In this document: positions 49,382 through 57,788 of the stretch, piece after piece | Numbering within the stretch: the first letter of the stretch is position 1 | Layout: each line of letters opens with the position of its first letter | Origin: an uncultured Pseudomonas sp. | GTDB taxonomy: Bacteria; Pseudomonadota; Gammaproteobacteria; Pseudomonadales; Pseudomonadaceae | Reading direction: 5' to 3' | Length of the DNA stretch: 64,000 nt | NCBI GenBank assembly: GCA_943912755.1 | Contig: CALTWF010000003.1 | Coordinates: 1 to 64,000 of the forward strand | Made by a program: the position numbers and the translations under genes | The notes under the pieces: generated by a model | Databases searched by the model: none | Told to the model about the DNA's origin: nothing | What the model saw: only the letters and a program-made list of their open reading frames with translations

Positions 49382-51070
49382 TCAGGCGGGTTCGCGCAAT
49401 TCGCGACGCAGGATTTTTCCTACCGGGGTCATCGGCAGCGAGTCACGCAGGACAATGTGCTTGGGCACCTTGTAGCCGGTGAAGTTGGCCTTGCAGTAGG
49501 CCTTCAGCTCTTCCAGGGTCACGCCTCCCTCCCGCGCCACCACAAAGAGCTTCACCGCTTCGCCGGAGCGCTCGTCCGGCACGCCGATGGCGGCGCAGGC
49601 GGCGACCTTCGGGTGGGCCATGACCACATCCTCGATCTCGTTCGGGTACACGTTGAAGCCCGAGACAATGATCATGTCCTTCTTGCGGTCGACGATGCGG
49701 GTAAAGCCGTCGGGGTCGATCACCGCGATGTCACCGGTCCTGAACCAGCCGTCGCTGTCGAAGGCGTCGGCGGTGGCGTCCGGGCGCTGCCAGTAGCCCT
49801 TCATCACCTGCGGCCCCTTGATGCACAGCTCGCCGCGCTCGCCCAGGGGCATTTCATTGCCCTCGTCGTCGGTGACCTTGAATGCCGTGCCCGCCACCGG
49901 GATACCCACGGTGCCGAGACGCGCCAGTTCGCCATAGGGGTTGGTGCTCGCCACCGGCGAGGTTTCGGTCAGGCCATAGCCTTCGACGATGCGGTTGCCG
50001 GTGATCTGCTGCCAGCGCTCGGCGGTGGCCTTGACCAGCGCGGTGCCGCCGGAGTTGGTGACCTTCAGCGCGGAGAAGTCCAGGTCCTTGAAGCCGGGGT
50101 TGTCCATCAGCGCGACGAACAGCGTGTTGAGCCCGAGCAGCGCGGAGAAACGCCACTTCTTCAGTTCCTTGACGAAGCCGGGGATGTCCCGCGGGTTGGT
50201 GATCAGCACGTTGTGGTTGCCGGTGACCATCATGCACATGCAGTTCGCCGTGAAGGCATAGATGTGATAGAGCGGCAGCGGCGCGATCATCACCTCCTGG
50301 CCGTCCTTGAGCAGCTTCTGCCCATCGGGCCCGAGCTGGGAGAAACAGGCCACCACCTGGAGCATGTTCGCCACCAGGTTGCCGTGGCTGAGCATCGCTC
50401 CCTTGGCCACCCCGGTGGTGCCGCCGGTGTACTGCAACACGGCGATATCGTCGTGGCTGGCCGACACCGGTTTCAGCGCATGGCCCTTGCCCTGGCGCAG
50501 CACCTGCTTGAACGACAGCGCCTGGGGCAGGTGGTAGGCGGGCACCATCTTCTTCACCTTGGCCACCACGGTGTTGACCAGCCAGCCCTTGGCGGCGGGC
50601 AGCATGTCGCCCATCTTCGCCTCGATCAGGTAATCGAGGCCGGTATCCGGCAGCACTTCCTGGACCAGCTTGCCGAACATGTTCAGGTAGACCAGCGCCC
50701 GGGCACCGGAATCCTTGAACTGGTGGCGCATCTCGCGGGCGGTGTACAGCGGGTTGGTGTTGACCACGATCAGCCCGGCGCGCAAGGCACCGAACACCGC
50801 GATGGGGTACTGCAATACGTTAGGCATCTGCACCGCGATGCGCTCGCCCGGCTTGAGGTCGGTGCATTGCTGCAGGTAGGCCGCGAAGGCGGCGGAGTAG
50901 CGGTCGAGTTCGGCGTAGGTCAGGGTCACGCCCAGGTTGCTGAAGGCCGGTCTGTCGGCGAATTTCTTGCAGGAGCGCTCGAATACCTCGATCACCGACT
51001 TATAGGTGCTCATGTCGATCTGCGAAGGGACGCCCGGGGGGCGCTTGTCGTTCCAGAAATCGGCGTGCAT
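49382..51070 (-). CDS. fadD2: Long-chain-fatty-acid-CoA ligase FadD2
   Basis: A 562-aa acyl-CoA synthetase, paralogous to FadD1 and next to it. ATG 51070 has GAGGACAATAATAA upstream. Motifs are YTGGTTGVAKGAM, YGLTETSPVASTNPYGE, TGDIAVIDPDGFTRIVDRKK and TPVGKILRREL. In P. aeruginosa FadD1 and FadD2 (PA3299, PA3300) differ in chain-length preference; the same division is likely here. The gene order fadD1-fadD2 followed by divergent hydrolase and phaJ1 is conserved. No sequence damage. Confidence 0.92.
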   Translation of the reverse strand: MHADFWNDKRPPGVPSQIDMSTYKSVIEVFERSCKKFADRPAFSNLGVTLTYAELDRYSAAFAAYLQQCTDLKPGERIAVQMPNVLQYPIAVFGALRAGLIVVNTNPLYTAREMRHQFKDSGARALVYLNMFGKLVQEVLPDTGLDYLIEAKMGDMLPAAKGWLVNTVVAKVKKMVPAYHLPQALSFKQVLRQGKGHALKPVSASHDDIAVLQYTGGTTGVAKGAMLSHGNLVANMLQVVACFSQLGPDGQKLLKDGQEVMIAPLPLYHIYAFTANCMCMMVTGNHNVLITNPRDIPGFVKELKKWRFSALLGLNTLFVALMDNPGFKDLDFSALKVTNSGGTALVKATAERWQQITGNRIVEGYGLTETSPVASTNPYGELARLGTVGIPVAGTAFKVTDDEGNEMPLGERGELCIKGPQVMKGYWQRPDATADAFDSDGWFRTGDIAVIDPDGFTRIVDRKKDMIIVSGFNVYPNEIEDVVMAHPKVAACAAIGVPDERSGEAVKLFVVAREGGVTLEELKAYCKANFTGYKVPKHIVLRDSLPMTPVGKILRRELREPA

Positions 51071-51270
51071 TTATTATTGTCCTCGGTCCTGAGCCTGTGA
51101 GGTCCGGATTGCTGCTTGCAAAACGGCGTTCTGCCGACGTTAGCAGCTCTGTCGCGGGTGGCAAATATGCCAAGGGTCGTCATAGATCCTGTGAATCTCC
51201 GCTTACCGCACTGCCCGATCTGGCATCCGGCTATACACTCAGTGGCATCCATTTCCGGAAAGATCCGACC

Positions 51271-52215
51271 ATGCCCTACGACGCTTTCTGGCTGCCGGCC
51301 AGCAACCATTGCAGCCTGTATGTCCACCAATGGCTGCCGGCTACCCCGGTGCGCGCAGTGGTACTGCTGGCCCACGGCATGGCCGAGCATGGCGGGCGCT
51401 ACCAGCGCCTGGGCGAGGCCCTGAGCTCGACCGGATTGGCCCTGTACGCCCATGACCAGCGCGGCCACGGGCGTACCGCGGAGCTCGGCACCCTTGGCCT
51501 GTTCGCCCGGGAGAATGGCTGGAACACGGTGGTCAACGACCTTGGCCTGCTCAACCAGCACGTCGGCCAGCAGCACCCGGGCGTACCGGTATTCCTGTTC
51601 GGCCACAGCATGGGCAGCTATATCGCCCAGGCCTACCTGCTGCATCACAGCGCCAGCCTGCAGGGCGCGGTGCTCAGCGGCTCGAATTTCCAGCCCCCGG
51701 CGCTGTACCGCGCGGCGCGGCAGATCGCCCGCGTGGAAAGCTGGCGCCAGGGCGCGCTGGGGCGCAGTGCGCTGATCGAGTGGCTGTCGTTCGGCTCGTT
51801 CAACAACGCCTTCAAGCCGACCCGCACCGCCTTCGACTGGCTCAGCCGCGATCCCGCCGAGGTCGACCGCTATGTCGCCGACCCGCTGTGCGGCTTCCGC
51901 TGCTGCAACCGCCTGTGGATCGACCTGCTCGGCGGACTCGAACAGATCAGCCGTCCGCACAACCTGGCACAGATCGATCCGAACCTGCCGATCCTGGTGA
52001 TTGGCGGCGAATGTGATCCGGTGAGTGCCGGCAAGCGTCTGAAGGATCTGACCGGCGCCCTGCGCCTGTCCGGGAACCAGCACGTGCACCTGCGACTCTA
52101 TCCGCAGGCACGCCACGAGCTGCTCAACGAAACCAACCGTGACGAGGTCAGCGCGCAGTTGATCGACTGGCTCGAAAGCACCCTGGCCCTTGGTCGCCCC
52201 GTGCGCAGCGAGTGA
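51271..52215 (+). CDS. Alpha/beta hydrolase, monoacylglycerol-lipase-like (PA3301 type)
   Basis: A 314-aa lipase-like hydrolase. ATG 51271 has GGAAAG 7 bases upstream. It begins with a strand-rich lid region, then LLAHGMAEHGGRY, YAHDQRGHGRTAELGTLGLF, nucleophile S113 in FGHSMGSY, and the C-terminal acid and His in LVIGGECDPVSAG and YPQARHELLNETNR. The overall pattern is Hydrolase_4 (monoacylglycerol lipase or lysophospholipase). It could release fatty acids for the adjacent FadD enzymes. Divergent from fadD2 with a 200-bp gap; phaJ1 follows 38 bp on in the same direction. Confidence 0.85.
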   Translation: MPYDAFWLPASNHCSLYVHQWLPATPVRAVVLLAHGMAEHGGRYQRLGEALSSTGLALYAHDQRGHGRTAELGTLGLFARENGWNTVVNDLGLLNQHVGQQHPGVPVFLFGHSMGSYIAQAYLLHHSASLQGAVLSGSNFQPPALYRAARQIARVESWRQGALGRSALIEWLSFGSFNNAFKPTRTAFDWLSRDPAEVDRYVADPLCGFRCCNRLWIDLLGGLEQISRPHNLAQIDPNLPILVIGGECDPVSAGKRLKDLTGALRLSGNQHVHLRLYPQARHELLNETNRDEVSAQLIDWLESTLALGRPVRSE

Positions 52216-52253
52216 TACTGCCAGCCCCGTCACGCCTCGAAGGAACCACCTGA

Positions 52254-52724
52254 ATGACCCAGGTCACCAACACGCCTTACGAATCCCTTGAAGTCGGCCA
52301 GAAGGCCACCTTCAGCAAGACCGTCGAAGAACGTGACATCCAGCTGTTCGCGGCGATGTCCGGTGACCACAACCCGGTTCACCTGGACGCCGAATTCGCC
52401 GCCAGGAGCATGTTCAAGGAGCGCATCGCCCACGGCATGTTCAGCGGTGCGCTGATCAGCGCCGCGGTGGCCTGCGAACTGCCAGGTCCGGGCACCATCT
52501 ACCTGGGCCAGCAGATGAGCTTCCAGAAGCCGGTGAAGATCGGCGACACCCTGACCGTACGCCTGGAAATCCTCGAAAAACTGCCGAAGTTCCGCGTGCG
52601 CATCGCCACCCGCGTGTTCAACCAGAACGAAGAACTGGTCGTGGACGGCGAAGCCGAGATCCTCGCGCCGCGCAAGCAGCAGACCGTCGAGCTGGTCAGC
52701 CCGCCGCCGATCACTGTCGGCTGA
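52254..52724 (+). CDS. phaJ1: (R)-specific enoyl-CoA hydratase PhaJ1
   Basis: A 156-aa hot-dog-fold hydratase of the MaoC family. It hydrates trans-2-enoyl-CoA from beta-oxidation to (R)-3-hydroxyacyl-CoA, feeding polyhydroxyalkanoate synthesis. The catalytic D38 and H43 lie in FAAMSGDHNPVHLD, followed by FKERIAHGMFSGALISAAVA. Length and sequence match P. aeruginosa PhaJ1 (PA3302) as I remember it. ATG 52254 has AAGGA 9 bases upstream. It is in the conserved fadD1-fadD2-hydrolase-phaJ1 block and its stop lies 1 bp from the end of the convergent sigma factor gene. Confidence 0.88.
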   Translation: MTQVTNTPYESLEVGQKATFSKTVEERDIQLFAAMSGDHNPVHLDAEFAARSMFKERIAHGMFSGALISAAVACELPGPGTIYLGQQMSFQKPVKIGDTLTVRLEILEKLPKFRVRIATRVFNQNEELVVDGEAEILAPRKQQTVELVSPPPITVG

Positions 52725-52725
52725 G

Positions 52726-53964
52726 TCACGCCAGGGCCTGGAGGCGGCGTTCGAGAAAACGCCGCTCGGGCTCCTGCCGGGTCAGGCCAAGGGCCGTGCG
52801 ATACGCCGCCCGGGCCTGGTCCCGGTGCCCCAACTGGCGACACAGCTCGGCCCGCGCGCAATGCGCTGGCTGGTAATCGCGCAACTCCCCCCGCTGCAAA
52901 ATCGCCTCGATCAAGGTCAGCCCGGCCTGCGGCCCGTCCCGCTGCGCCAGCGCCACGGCGCGGTTGAGTTCGATCACCGGCGACGGCCAGCCACGCATCA
53001 GCACCTCGTAGAGCCCGACGATCTGCGCCCAGTCGGTGTCTTCGGCGCGCCCGGCCTCGGCATGTACCGCGGCAATCGCCGCCTGCAGGCTGTACGGCCC
53101 GAACCCCCGGCTACGCAGCGCCTGCTGCACCAGCTCGCAGCCTTCGCCGATCAGCGCCTGGTCCCACAGGCGGCGATCCTGATGTTCGAGCAGCACCAGC
53201 TCACCCTGCCCGGCACCCCGTGCCCGCGAGCGCGAGGCGTGCAGCAGCATCAGCGCGAGCAGGCCGAGCACTTCCGGCTCGGGCAGCAACTCGGCGAGCA
53301 AGCGGCCCAGGCGAATCGCCTCGGCACAGAGCTCATCCCGCACCACGCTAGCGCCGGACGACGCCGAATAGCCTTCGTTGAATACCAGGTAGATCACCCG
53401 CAACACGCTATCGAGACGCTCCGGCAACTCGTCGAGCGCCGGCACCTGGTAAGGAATCCGGGCGTCGCGGATCTTCGCCTTGGCGCGGACGATACGCTGG
53501 GCGATGGTGGTCGGCGCCAGCAGGAAGGCGCGGGCGATTTCCTCGGTGGTCAGGTCGCAGACTTCGCGCAGGGTCAGCGGCACCTGGGCATCGGCGGCCA
53601 GGGCCGGGTGGCAGCAGGTGAAGATCAGGCGCAGGCGATCGTCCTCCAGCGCTTCGTCGCTCATCTCCTGCCCCTCCAGCCGTTCCAGGGCCTGGCACAA
53701 GGCCTGCGGCGAATGCTCGAAACGCGCCCGCCGGCGCAACCCGTCGATGGCCTTGAAGCGCCCGGTGGAAACCAGCCAGGCCCGCGGGCTGGCGGGAATG
53801 CCGTCGCGCTGCCAGCGCTCGACGGCAACGAAGAAGGCTTCATGCAGCGCCTCCTCGGCCAGTTCGAAATCCCCCAGCAAGCGAATCAGGGTGGCCAGGA
53901 TCCGCCGCGATTCCTCGCGATAGACCACCTCGATCGCGGCACGCACCGCCTCGGCGCTGGCCAT
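52726..53964 (-). CDS. ECF42-group RNA polymerase sigma factor
   Basis: A 412-aa extracytoplasmic-function sigma factor, about twice normal size. Region 2 is FELAEEALHEAFFVAVERWQ and SPRAWLVSTGRFKAIDGLRR; region 4 is VPLTLREVCDLTTEEIARAF and TTIAQRIVRAKAKIRDARI. The remaining 230 residues are the helical, TPR-like C-terminal extension of the ECF42 group, needed for activity and replacing an anti-sigma factor. The start ATG 53964 overlaps the AHSA1 stop by one base. It is the last gene of an operon with NTF2-like, YciI/DGPF and AHSA1 genes; ECF42 factors typically regulate DGPF genes. P. putida ECF-10 (PP_4553), just beyond fadD/phaJ1, is probably the orthologue. Confidence 0.88.
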   Translation of the reverse strand: MASAEAVRAAIEVVYREESRRILATLIRLLGDFELAEEALHEAFFVAVERWQRDGIPASPRAWLVSTGRFKAIDGLRRRARFEHSPQALCQALERLEGQEMSDEALEDDRLRLIFTCCHPALAADAQVPLTLREVCDLTTEEIARAFLLAPTTIAQRIVRAKAKIRDARIPYQVPALDELPERLDSVLRVIYLVFNEGYSASSGASVVRDELCAEAIRLGRLLAELLPEPEVLGLLALMLLHASRSRARGAGQGELVLLEHQDRRLWDQALIGEGCELVQQALRSRGFGPYSLQAAIAAVHAEAGRAEDTDWAQIVGLYEVLMRGWPSPVIELNRAVALAQRDGPQAGLTLIEAILQRGELRDYQPAHCARAELCRQLGHRDQARAAYRTALGLTRQEPERRFLERRLQALA

Positions 53965-54455
53965 CAATCGTCCAGCGGCCCGGTCACCAGCGCCACCAGG
54001 CGATCGAGGCTCTCGCCCCAGCCACGGTGAAAGCCCATTTCCTCATGGGCCTGGCGGTCGGCGGCGCTCCAGTGCCAGGCGCGGGCGGTGTAGAGGGTCT
54101 TGCCATGGATATCGTCGAGGGTGATCACCGCAGTCATGAAGGCCCTGGCCGACGGCACCCAGCCGGGGCCGAAGGCATCGGTGAAGACGATCCGCTCCGG
54201 CGCGACGATCTCCAGGAAAATCCCCTGGTTCGGGTATTCGCTGCCGTCCGGCGCGCGCAGCACGGTGCGGAACAGGCCGCCGACCCAGAGCTGCATTTCG
54301 CACACCGGGGTGGTCATGCCATGGGGGCCCCACCAGCGGCTGATCAACTGCGGATCGGTCCAGGCGCGGAACACCCGGGTACGCGGCGCGTCGATCAGAC
54401 GGCTCAGCGACAGTTCATGCAGCGCCTCTCCCTGGCCAGGTTGCTGAGGATGCAT
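53964..54455 (-). CDS. SRPBCC/AHSA1-domain protein
   Basis: A 163-aa protein of the Activator of Hsp90 ATPase 1-like (SRPBCC) family. ATG 54455 follows GAGGAG at about 10 bases. Family motifs are SRLIDAPRTRVFRAWTDPQL, ISRWWGPHGMTTP, FRTVLRAPDGSEYPNQGIFL and EIVAPERIVFTDAF, a helix-grip fold with a hydrophobic cavity that may bind a lipid or aromatic molecule. It is third in the ECF42 operon, coupled to the sigma gene by a TGATG overlap. Its role in the regulon is unknown. Confidence 0.85.
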   Translation of the reverse strand: MHPQQPGQGEALHELSLSRLIDAPRTRVFRAWTDPQLISRWWGPHGMTTPVCEMQLWVGGLFRTVLRAPDGSEYPNQGIFLEIVAPERIVFTDAFGPGWVPSARAFMTAVITLDDIHGKTLYTARAWHWSAADRQAHEEMGFHRGWGESLDRLVALVTGPLDD

Positions 54456-54473
54456 GGGTCTTGTTCTCCTCGT

Positions 54474-54818
54474 TCAGGGTTGCAGCTCGCGCACCGGCCG
54501 GACCTCGACGCTGCCGACCCGCGCCGCCGGAATGCCACGGGCGATGTTCAGCGCTTCGTTGAGGTCGCGGGCCTCCACCAGGTAGAAGCCGGCCAGTTGC
54601 TCCTTGGTTTCGGCGAAGGGGCCGTCGGTCAGGCTCAGCTGGCCGCCGCGCACCCGCACCGTGGTCGCGGTCTGCACCGGCTTGAGCGCCTCGGCGGCGA
54701 GCATGCGCCCGCTGTCCTGGATCGACAGGGCATAGGCCATGCACTCGGCATCCGCAGGGCTCTCGGGCAGGCCGTGCAACAGGGTTTCATCACAGTAGAC
54801 CAGGCACAGGTATTTCAT
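54474..54818 (-). CDS. YciI-like DGPF-family protein
   Basis: A 114-aa protein of the YCII-related family with the DGPF motif (LTDGPFAETKEQLAGFYLVE), an alpha-beta dimer related to YciI. ATG 54818 has GGAG 6 bases upstream. DGPF proteins are the standard partners of ECF42 sigma factors and their main known targets, although their biochemical activity is not established. Here it lies between the NTF2-like and AHSA1 genes of the ECF42 operon. The length is normal. Confidence 0.88.
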   Translation of the reverse strand: MKYLCLVYCDETLLHGLPESPADAECMAYALSIQDSGRMLAAEALKPVQTATTVRVRGGQLSLTDGPFAETKEQLAGFYLVEARDLNEALNIARGIPAARVGSVEVRPVRELQP

Positions 54819-54837
54819 GATGTTCTCCGACGCGGGG

Positions 54838-55263
54838 TCAGGGCTGCAGGTCGAACAGCGCCTTCTGGGTTTCCATGTCGAAGGGTGCCGACCAGTGCTC
54901 GTGGATCACCTGCCATTGCCCGACGCTGCGCCGGTAGCCGACGGTCACGCGCATATAGCCGCACTGGCTGTCGTCATCCGCCGGGCCGCAGCGGTTGAGC
55001 CAGTGGGCCAGGGCCAGGTCGCCATCAGCCTGCACGGTGAGTTCTGCCACTTCGAAGACCATGGGCCCGGTGCAAAAACCCATGCACATCTCCCAGTGCG
55101 CCTGGTAGGCGGCCTTGCCCTTGAATTGCAGGGCCTTGATCGCGTCGAAGGCGACGATGTCGTCGGCATAAGGTGCAACGATGGCCGCCAGGTCGCGGTC
55201 GCGCACCGCCTGGATCCAGCGCTCGATCAGTTGACGGATATCGTGTTCGGCTGTGCTGTTCAT
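54838..55263 (-). CDS. NTF2/SnoaL-like protein, first gene of ECF42 operon
   Basis: A 141-aa protein with the SnoaL-like (NTF2) cone-shaped fold: HDIRQLIERWIQAVRDRDLA, AIVAPYADDIVAFDAIKALQ and the C-terminal YRRSVGQWQVIHEHWSAPF. I chose ATG 55263 with GAGGAC 7 bases upstream. This ketosteroid-isomerase-like family is frequently found with ECF41/ECF42 factors. A promoter with the ECF42-type hexamers (TGTCGA and CGAC) lies 57-83 bases upstream, so this gene should be the first one expressed by the sigma factor. Ligand unknown. Confidence 0.85.
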   Translation of the reverse strand: MNSTAEHDIRQLIERWIQAVRDRDLAAIVAPYADDIVAFDAIKALQFKGKAAYQAHWEMCMGFCTGPMVFEVAELTVQADGDLALAHWLNRCGPADDDSQCGYMRVTVGYRRSVGQWQVIHEHWSAPFDMETQKALFDLQP

Positions 55264-55319
55264 CGGTACGTCCTCGCATCGCTGGGCGGTACCGGAGAAT
55301 GCCGGCACCTTCGTCAGTG

Positions 55320-55346
55320 GTCGAACGGGAGGACGCCAAATCGACA
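55320..55346 (-). promoter_or_regulatory. Candidate ECF42-dependent promoter
   Basis: On the minus strand TGTCGA (55341-55346) is followed after 17 bases by CGAC (55320-55323). From memory the ECF42 promoter motif is TGTCGA at -35 and CGA(C/T)C-like at -10. It lies directly upstream of the NTF2-YciI-AHSA1-sigma operon, consistent with autoregulation. Confidence 0.6.
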
Positions 55347-55363
55347 GCGGCGAAAAAAAAGCC

Positions 55364-55852
55364 TCAGGCAGGTTCCAGCGGAATCCAGATTTCCACCGTG
55401 CCGCTGGCCGATCCGGGGTCGAAGGCATCGCCATAGCGCTCGAATTCCGGCGCATCGGCAGCGCGCTCGCCGGAGGACGGCAGCCATTGCTTGAAGATCT
55501 TTTCGAAGGTGTGGCCAAGGCCGCTGACCTTGCCATGGTGCTCGAACACCGCATAGCGCTGCGGCTTGAGGATCTGCCGGGTGAAACCTGGCGGCACCAG
55601 GCTGCCGCCGCTGACCTCGACCCCGGCGATGTACAGGAACCCGCCGCGGCCATCGAAGTTGCAACACACGCCGTAGGTGTCGCTGCCGATCTGCCCGGGC
55701 ACCTTGCCGACATGCGTGGCGAAACGCTGCCAAAGTGCCGGAATGGCCTTGTTGTTCTGCTGGTTATAGCGCTCACCGAAGCCAACGATGGTGAACGAAC
55801 GTCCATTTTCGATTCTTACCGGCGCGAAACCGGTATCCAGTTGGGGCGACAT
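55364..55852 (-). CDS. GyrI-like/AraC effector-binding-domain protein
   Basis: A 162-aa protein made only of the GyrI-like small-molecule-binding fold. ATG 55852 follows GAGG at 7 bases. Motifs are ENGRSFTIVGFGERYNQQNN, AGVEVSGGSLVPPGFTRQIL and PQRYAVFEHHGKVSGLGHTF, with the family's conserved glutamate near the end (GTVEIWIPLEPA). Such domains bind hydrophobic drugs or act as stand-alone effectors. It is 512 bp from the ECF operon start and divergent from the AraC gene, which may be functionally related. Ligand unknown. Confidence 0.82.
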   Translation of the reverse strand: MSPQLDTGFAPVRIENGRSFTIVGFGERYNQQNNKAIPALWQRFATHVGKVPGQIGSDTYGVCCNFDGRGGFLYIAGVEVSGGSLVPPGFTRQILKPQRYAVFEHHGKVSGLGHTFEKIFKQWLPSSGERAADAPEFERYGDAFDPGSASGTVEIWIPLEPA

Positions 55853-55968
55853 GGCACTGCCTCACAAGGTCGATTCAAAAGAGCCCGGCCAGACGGCATT
55901 TATCGGTTGCCGTCCTTGCTGGCACCGGGCTAGCGTAGCCGCCTTGCGTACTTCCGGGAACCTGCCAG

Positions 55969-56775
55969 ATGGGATTAATCAGCCAACCCTTGCGCGCCTG
56001 CGGCCTGGTCGAGTCGTCCTGGGTCAGGGCCAGCGGCGCCGCCTGCTTCGAACGGCACACCCATGACGAATACGTACTTGGCGCGAACCTGTGGGGAAAT
56101 GAACGGATCTGGCTGGATGGACGCACCCTGGAGGTGCCTGTCGGTGCGGTCACGCTGTACAACCCCCTGGCGGTACAGGCCTCGGAATTTGCCGCCGAAG
56201 GGGTGGAATACATCAGCCTGCACCTGGCGCCGGAGGCCCTGCAACGGGTCGCGCTGGAAAACAACCTGAAAGACTTTTCCGGTGCGCCCTGCTTCGACCA
56301 AGGGGTCTTGCAGGATGCCGGGCTGTACCGCGCCATCCTCGACTTCGCCCGCAGCGCCGACGATCAACCGGCCATCCGCGAAGAAGCGCTGCTCGCCCTG
56401 CTAGGCCATTTGCTGGAGCGCCCGACCGGTCCCGCCGGCGAACAGAGCGACGCCTTGCGCCTGGCCGTGCAATGCATGCGCGATACCCCCCATGCGCGCC
56501 TGGCCCTGGACGAGCTGGCGGTACTGGCCGGGCTGAGCAAATACCACTTCGTGCGCTGCTTCAAGAAAGCCACCGGGCTGGCCCCGCTGCAGTACCACAT
56601 GCAACTGCGCCTGAGCGAAGCGCGCCGCCGCCTGCGTGACGGCATGCACCCCGGCGAGGTCGCCGAAGCCCTGGGGTTCTACGACCAGAGCCACTTCATC
56701 AATGCCTTCCGCCGGGTCATGGGCATGACACCCCACCAGTACTGGCTGGCATTCAGAGCACCGGGGCGAGGATGA
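55969..56775 (+). CDS. AraC-family transcriptional regulator
   Basis: A 268-aa AraC regulator. The N-terminal cupin-like arm (about 10-100, ERHTHDEYVLGANLWGNERI) is a ligand sensor; the C-terminal 100 residues carry two helix-turn-helix motifs (LDELAVLAGLSKYHFVRCFK and PGEVAEALGFYDQSHFINAF, with TPHQYWLAFRAPGRG at the end). ATG 55969 has only a weak site. It faces the convergent LysE gene with a 23-bp overlap and is divergent from the GyrI-like gene. An AraC beside a LysE exporter often regulates that exporter; in this case they converge. Confidence 0.85.
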   Translation: MGLISQPLRACGLVESSWVRASGAACFERHTHDEYVLGANLWGNERIWLDGRTLEVPVGAVTLYNPLAVQASEFAAEGVEYISLHLAPEALQRVALENNLKDFSGAPCFDQGVLQDAGLYRAILDFARSADDQPAIREEALLALLGHLLERPTGPAGEQSDALRLAVQCMRDTPHARLALDELAVLAGLSKYHFVRCFKKATGLAPLQYHMQLRLSEARRRLRDGMHPGEVAEALGFYDQSHFINAFRRVMGMTPHQYWLAFRAPGRG

Positions 56776-57397
56776 ACTCGCGGTAGCCGGAAACGATCAC
56801 GTAGACCGCGAAGTAACAGAAGATCCCCGCCGACGCCAGGTACGACCAGGTCAGCAGGCGATCGCCGAGCAAGCGCCCGCCATGGCTGGCAAGGGTGCAT
56901 ACGGCCACGCACCAGAGCACGCCGGCAGTGAAGAAGCCGCCCAGGAACAGCCCCGCCTCCACCGGCCCGCCTGCGCCCGAGCGGGAAATCAGCACCCCGC
57001 CGACGGCAGCGAACCAGAGAATCGCACTGGGCGACGACATGGCCAGGAAAATACCGCGCAGGAATTCGCGCCACGGCGACTCCCGCACCACCTGCACATC
57101 GGTATCCAGGTGCGCATCGCCACGAATGGCCGCCAGCAGCATCTTCACCGCGAACCACACCAGCAACAGCGAACCGCCGACCCACAGCACCCAGCGCACC
57201 GTCTCGAACTGCAACAGCACGGTCATCCCGGCCAGCGCGGCCAATGCATAGAGCAAGTCGCCGACGCAGGTCCCCAGCCCCAGCCACATGCCCTGCCAGA
57301 AGCCGCGCTGCATGGCCAGGGTGAGCATGGCGATATTGGCGATGCCGATATCCAGGCACAGGGACAGGCTAAGGAGAAATCCGTTGGAGAAAGGCAT
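56753..57397 (-). CDS. LysE-family amino-acid exporter
   Basis: A 214-aa inner-membrane protein, the usual length for LysE/RhtB exporters. I chose ATG 57397 (MPFSNGFLLSLSLCLDIGIA), since upstream extension lacks hydrophobic character. Six membrane segments are visible, with the family motif in GLGTCVGDLLYALAALAGM and FLAMSSPSAILWFAAVGG. The N-terminal LDIGIANIAM, with no proline after G, is a variant of the usual GPN(N/G) motif. It likely exports an amino acid or homoserine-lactone-like compound. Convergent with AraC. Confidence 0.83.
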   Translation of the reverse strand: MPFSNGFLLSLSLCLDIGIANIAMLTLAMQRGFWQGMWLGLGTCVGDLLYALAALAGMTVLLQFETVRWVLWVGGSLLLVWFAVKMLLAAIRGDAHLDTDVQVVRESPWREFLRGIFLAMSSPSAILWFAAVGGVLISRSGAGGPVEAGLFLGGFFTAGVLWCVAVCTLASHGGRLLGDRLLTWSYLASAGIFCYFAVYVIVSGYREFILAPVL

Positions 57398-57531
57398 GTA
57401 AGGGGGTCCGCTACCGGCTGCAAGAAAGGCAGCCGGCATTAAAGCGGAAAGGTGGGGGGATGTATTGGAAGAAATTGCGCAGGGGTTGGAGAAGCGCCCG
57501 GGACCTTGACGCGGCAACCGACAGGCCGTGA

Positions 57532-57708
57532 TCAATTTCCAGCCAGATAATCCTCGAGCGCCAGCCGGAATGCTTCATGCAGAGCACTTATCGAGTCTGC
57601 GTGAAAGCTCACGATCTCCGGTACTGCCAACACTCGCCCAACAAAAATATTGTCGCGCAAGTCATATTCGACCCGAGCGTGGTAGCCCCCGTAGCTGATG
57701 GTGTCCAT
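57532..57708 (-). CDS. Orphan HicB-like antitoxin
   Basis: A 58-aa protein. ATG 57708 has AGGAGAG 5 bases upstream, an excellent site, so the longer frame to 57792 is rejected. The sequence begins MDTISYGGYHARVEYDLRDN and continues FVGRVLAVPEIVSFHADSIS, then ALHEAFRLALEDYL, the partial RNase H fold of HicB (DUF1902-like) antitoxins. There is no hicA toxin in the 80 bp upstream nor in the 135 bp downstream, so it is unpaired. It lacks the C-terminal ribbon-helix-helix domain of full-length HicB. Confidence 0.75.
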   Translation of the reverse strand: MDTISYGGYHARVEYDLRDNIFVGRVLAVPEIVSFHADSISALHEAFRLALEDYLAGN

Positions 57709-57788
57709 TCGAACTCTCCTGGATGGAAGAGTCGGAAAGGCTAGCAACGGCCGGCAGCATTTCCCATCCTGACTCCATACAAGACTTT

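Noticed and set aside
57709..57788. A hicA toxin gene upstream of the HicB-like gene
   Set aside because: Only 80 bp are available and no HicA-like frame (about 60 codons) fits.
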